This document shows positions 6,850-8,037 of a stretch of 8,037 nucleotides of DNA, piece after piece; the stretch's first letter is position 1, and the number at the start of each line of letters is the position of its first letter. The stretch is taken from positions 1 to 8,037 of the forward strand of contig CANQFO010000048.1 of the NCBI GenBank assembly GCA_947599755.1. Direction: 5' to 3'. A program made the translations under genes and the position numbers. The notes beneath the pieces are model-generated. The model made no database searches and was not told the DNA's origin. It saw only the letters and a list, made by a program, of their open reading frames with translations. Origin of the DNA: an uncultured Bacilli bacterium (lineage in GTDB: Bacteria > Bacillota_I > Bacilli_A > RF39 > UBA660).

Positions 6850-7096
6850 AAAATTTATCAATATCAATTTTAACATACTGTTTTCCCTTAAGTGCACTAC
6901 TAGCCTGAACTAAAGTACGAATTGCATTAGCACATTTTCCAGACTTACCAATTACCCTTCCAATATCATCACTAGCAACAACAACTTGAATAAGAATAAC
7001 ATCTTCTTCTTCAGTTGGAAATTCTTTGACACTAACTGCATCAGGATTTTTTACTAAAGATTTTACAATCTCTTCAGTTAATTGAACTAAATCCAT
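6848..7096 (-). CDS. khpA: KhpA, small KH-domain RNA-binding protein
   Basis: KhpA is a single-KH-domain cytosolic RNA-binding protein. In Gram-positive bacteria it pairs with KhpB (Jag/EloR) and affects cell elongation and division. The 82-residue length is typical. The KH loop is G-K-S-G (50-53) inside GRVIGKSGKCANAIRTL, preceded by the beta strand DVILIQVVV. The ATG lies 1 nt after the rpsP stop, and a GAAGGATAAG ribosome binding site lies inside the rpsP end. The rpsP-khpA order is the classical one, but rimM, trmD and rplS do not follow. A terminator starts in the stop codon instead. Confidence 0.96.
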   Translation of the reverse strand: MDLVQLTEEIVKSLVKNPDAVSVKEFPTEEEDVILIQVVVASDDIGRVIGKSGKCANAIRTLVQASSALKGKQYVKIDIDKF

Positions 7097-7097
7097 A

Positions 7098-7373
7098 TTA
7101 CTTATCCTTCTTTACTTTAGAATCAGCAAATTTTTTCATAATTCCTGCTTTACTAAGTAAATTTCTAACAGTATCTGTAGGAATTGCTCCTTGATTTAAC
7201 CATTTTAAAGCTAATTCTTCATTAATTTTTACTTTAGAATCATCAATTGGTGCATATGTACCAATAAGCTCAAGATATTCACCATCTCTAGATTTTCTAG
7301 AATCAGTCGCAACAATACGATAGCATGGTCTTTTCTTAGCACCCATTCTTGTCAATCTAATCTTAACAGCCAT
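7098..7373 (-). CDS. rpsP: 30S ribosomal protein bS16
   Basis: bS16 is an early-binding protein of the small ribosomal subunit needed for 30S assembly. The 91-residue protein starts MAVKIRLTRMGAKKRPCYRI and continues with DSRKSRDGEYLELIGTYAP. It has the conserved ALKWLNQGAIPTDTV region and a Lys-rich tail. The ATG follows GGAGGG at 5 nt. A strong promoter lies just upstream, making this the first gene of the rpsP-khpA unit. In many Firmicutes ffh precedes rpsP; here an exported protein of unknown function does. Confidence 0.98.
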   Translation of the reverse strand: MAVKIRLTRMGAKKRPCYRIVATDSRKSRDGEYLELIGTYAPIDDSKVKINEELALKWLNQGAIPTDTVRNLLSKAGIMKKFADSKVKKDK

Positions 7374-7403
7374 AAAATCCCTCCATTTCTAAATAACACC
7401 TAT

Positions 7404-7432
7404 AGTATAGTATAGAAATAAATATCTGTCAA
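7404..7432 (-). promoter_or_regulatory. Near-consensus sigma-A promoter for rpsP-khpA
   Basis: The minus strand has a perfect -35 TTGACA (7427-7432), a 17-nt spacer and the -10 TATACT (7404-7409). Transcription would start near 7397, giving a leader of about 24 nt, too short for a riboswitch. The -10 region is a tandem TATAC-TATAC-TATAG run, so adjacent start sites are possible. This is the strongest promoter in the window, as expected for a ribosomal protein gene. Confidence 0.93.
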
Positions 7433-7448
7433 CCTTTTTTTGATAACA

Positions 7449-7997
7449 CTATGCTTGCTCAAAATTAATAATCCAAGTTCTAGAATAAGTTACAGGATTA
7501 ATTGGTAAACTTGTCATTTCCGATCTAAGATAAAGTTGCACTTCAACTCGTTTTCTTTCAGTAGATAATACGGTATCTCCTTTAACCAAATAAGGCCAAT
7601 TATCTCTTGGCCATCTTACACCAAGTCCAATAAATCCACTAACTAATGCAACATCATTATCTGACCCACCATATATTGGAGTTTGATAGTCAACAGAAGA
7701 AATTTTAGCATCAAGTTCACCCTTATTATGAATATAAAAATAACATCTCAAATCATCCCCAGGCTTTTTTAAAGTTAAACCCGATACAGTTACAGTCATA
7801 CCATTAACAGTAATCGTTCCACCAGAAGAGCATCCATCAGCCTCAAGTACAATATTCCATGAGGTCTGACTAGATTGTACAGTTGTATTTGTTTTGATCT
7901 GTAATTGCTGACTTAATGCTGCATAGGCAATACTAATTCCAACAATAGATATCAATATCACTACAATGATATATGTTTTTGCATGAGTATTTTTCAT
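7449..7997 (-). CDS. Exported or membrane-anchored beta-rich protein of unknown function
   Basis: The 182-residue product starts with a basic stretch (MKNTHAKTY) and a hydrophobic helix (about 9-26) ending in AYAALS. A signal peptidase I cut after AYA is possible; otherwise the helix is a membrane anchor with the rest outside. The mature part looks like beta strands (alternating Thr/Val stretches such as TITVNGMTVTVSGLTL). It contains the phrase YIHNKGELDAKISSV, resembling the 'N-x-G-x-hydrophobic-A' strand of TasA/camelysin-like surface proteins. Two cysteines (56 and 85) could form a disulfide. Family assignment is a guess from pattern only. The ATG at 7997 has AGGAGG 5 nt upstream. It lies 75 nt before rpsP with no visible terminator between, and its own promoter is outside the window. 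Position beside rpsP does not imply a ribosomal role. Confidence 0.85.
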   Translation of the reverse strand: MKNTHAKTYIIVVILISIVGISIAYAALSQQLQIKTNTTVQSSQTSWNIVLEADGCSSGGTITVNGMTVTVSGLTLKKPGDDLRCYFYIHNKGELDAKISSVDYQTPIYGGSDNDVALVSGFIGLGVRWPRDNWPYLVKGDTVLSTERKRVEVQLYLRSEMTSLPINPVTYSRTWIINFEQA

Positions 7998-8002
7998 GTA
8001 AA

Positions 8003-8008
8003 CCTCCT
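8003..8008 (-). promoter_or_regulatory. Strong ribosome binding site of the exported protein gene
   Basis: AGGAGG, within AGAGGAGG, lies 5 nt before the ATG at 7997 and fixes this start. No promoter could be recognised in the remaining bases up to the window end. Confidence 0.8.
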
Positions 8009-8037
8009 CTAGAATCCAATAAATTTTTCTTATTTAT

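Noticed and set aside
7374..7448. Direct repeat ATAACAC (7393-7399 and 7443-7449) around the rpsP promoter, considered as an operator pair
   Set aside because: Seven bases in AT-rich DNA, one copy overlapping the stop codon region of the preceding gene; no symmetry or further copies, so chance is likely.
7433..7448. Possible terminator after the exported-protein gene
   Set aside because: Only an A-run/T-run is present; no inverted repeat precedes it, so no hairpin terminator can be supported.
7998..8037. Promoter for the exported-protein gene
   Set aside because: Apart from the ribosome binding site, the short upstream stretch has no credible -35/-10 pair; the promoter is probably outside the window.

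Overview
The window is a densely packed, AT-rich (about 30% G+C by eye) bacterial chromosome segment with every gene on the minus strand. It reads as a low-G+C Firmicutes/Tenericutes-type bacterium. The evidence is strong AGGAGG ribosome binding sites, a sigma-A type promoter, U-tract terminators and Bacillota-like housekeeping proteins. Uncultured gut Bacilli (RF39- or Erysipelotrichales-like) are a plausible guess, but this is inference only. RseP ends at a TGA that lies just before a terminator, so TGA is very probably a stop codon and the Mycoplasma code (table 4) is unlikely.

Layout, read in the direction of transcription from high to low coordinates. (1) A small exported, single-anchor protein of unknown function (7449-7997), with a strong Shine-Dalgarno site. 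(2) The rpsP-khpA unit, with a near-consensus promoter and a perfect-palindrome terminator that begins in the khpA stop codon. (3) The uppS-cdsA-rseP unit, tightly coupled, which makes undecaprenyl diphosphate and CDP-diacylglycerol and carries the site-2 protease; it also ends at a clear terminator. (4) A unit starting at an extended -10 promoter: priA (TTG start), two unrecognised genes whose products each have one C-terminal membrane segment, and the 5' part of fmt, which runs off the window at base 1.

Most genes are core information-processing or envelope functions: 30S subunit assembly, RNA binding, cell-wall lipid carrier, phospholipid precursor, membrane proteolysis, replication restart and initiator-tRNA formylation. 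The layout looks like pieces of classical Firmicutes operons with members removed. There is no rimM-trmD after khpA, no frr before uppS, no dxr between cdsA and rseP, and no def between priA and fmt.

The two unknown genes between priA and fmt (116 and 389 residues) are the most interesting part. They sit where def often lies, are co-oriented and closely spaced, and both encode a cytosolic-looking domain with a tail-anchor-like helix. No mobile element, CRISPR array, tRNA or rRNA was seen. No gene-free stretch longer than about 100 bases exists in the window.
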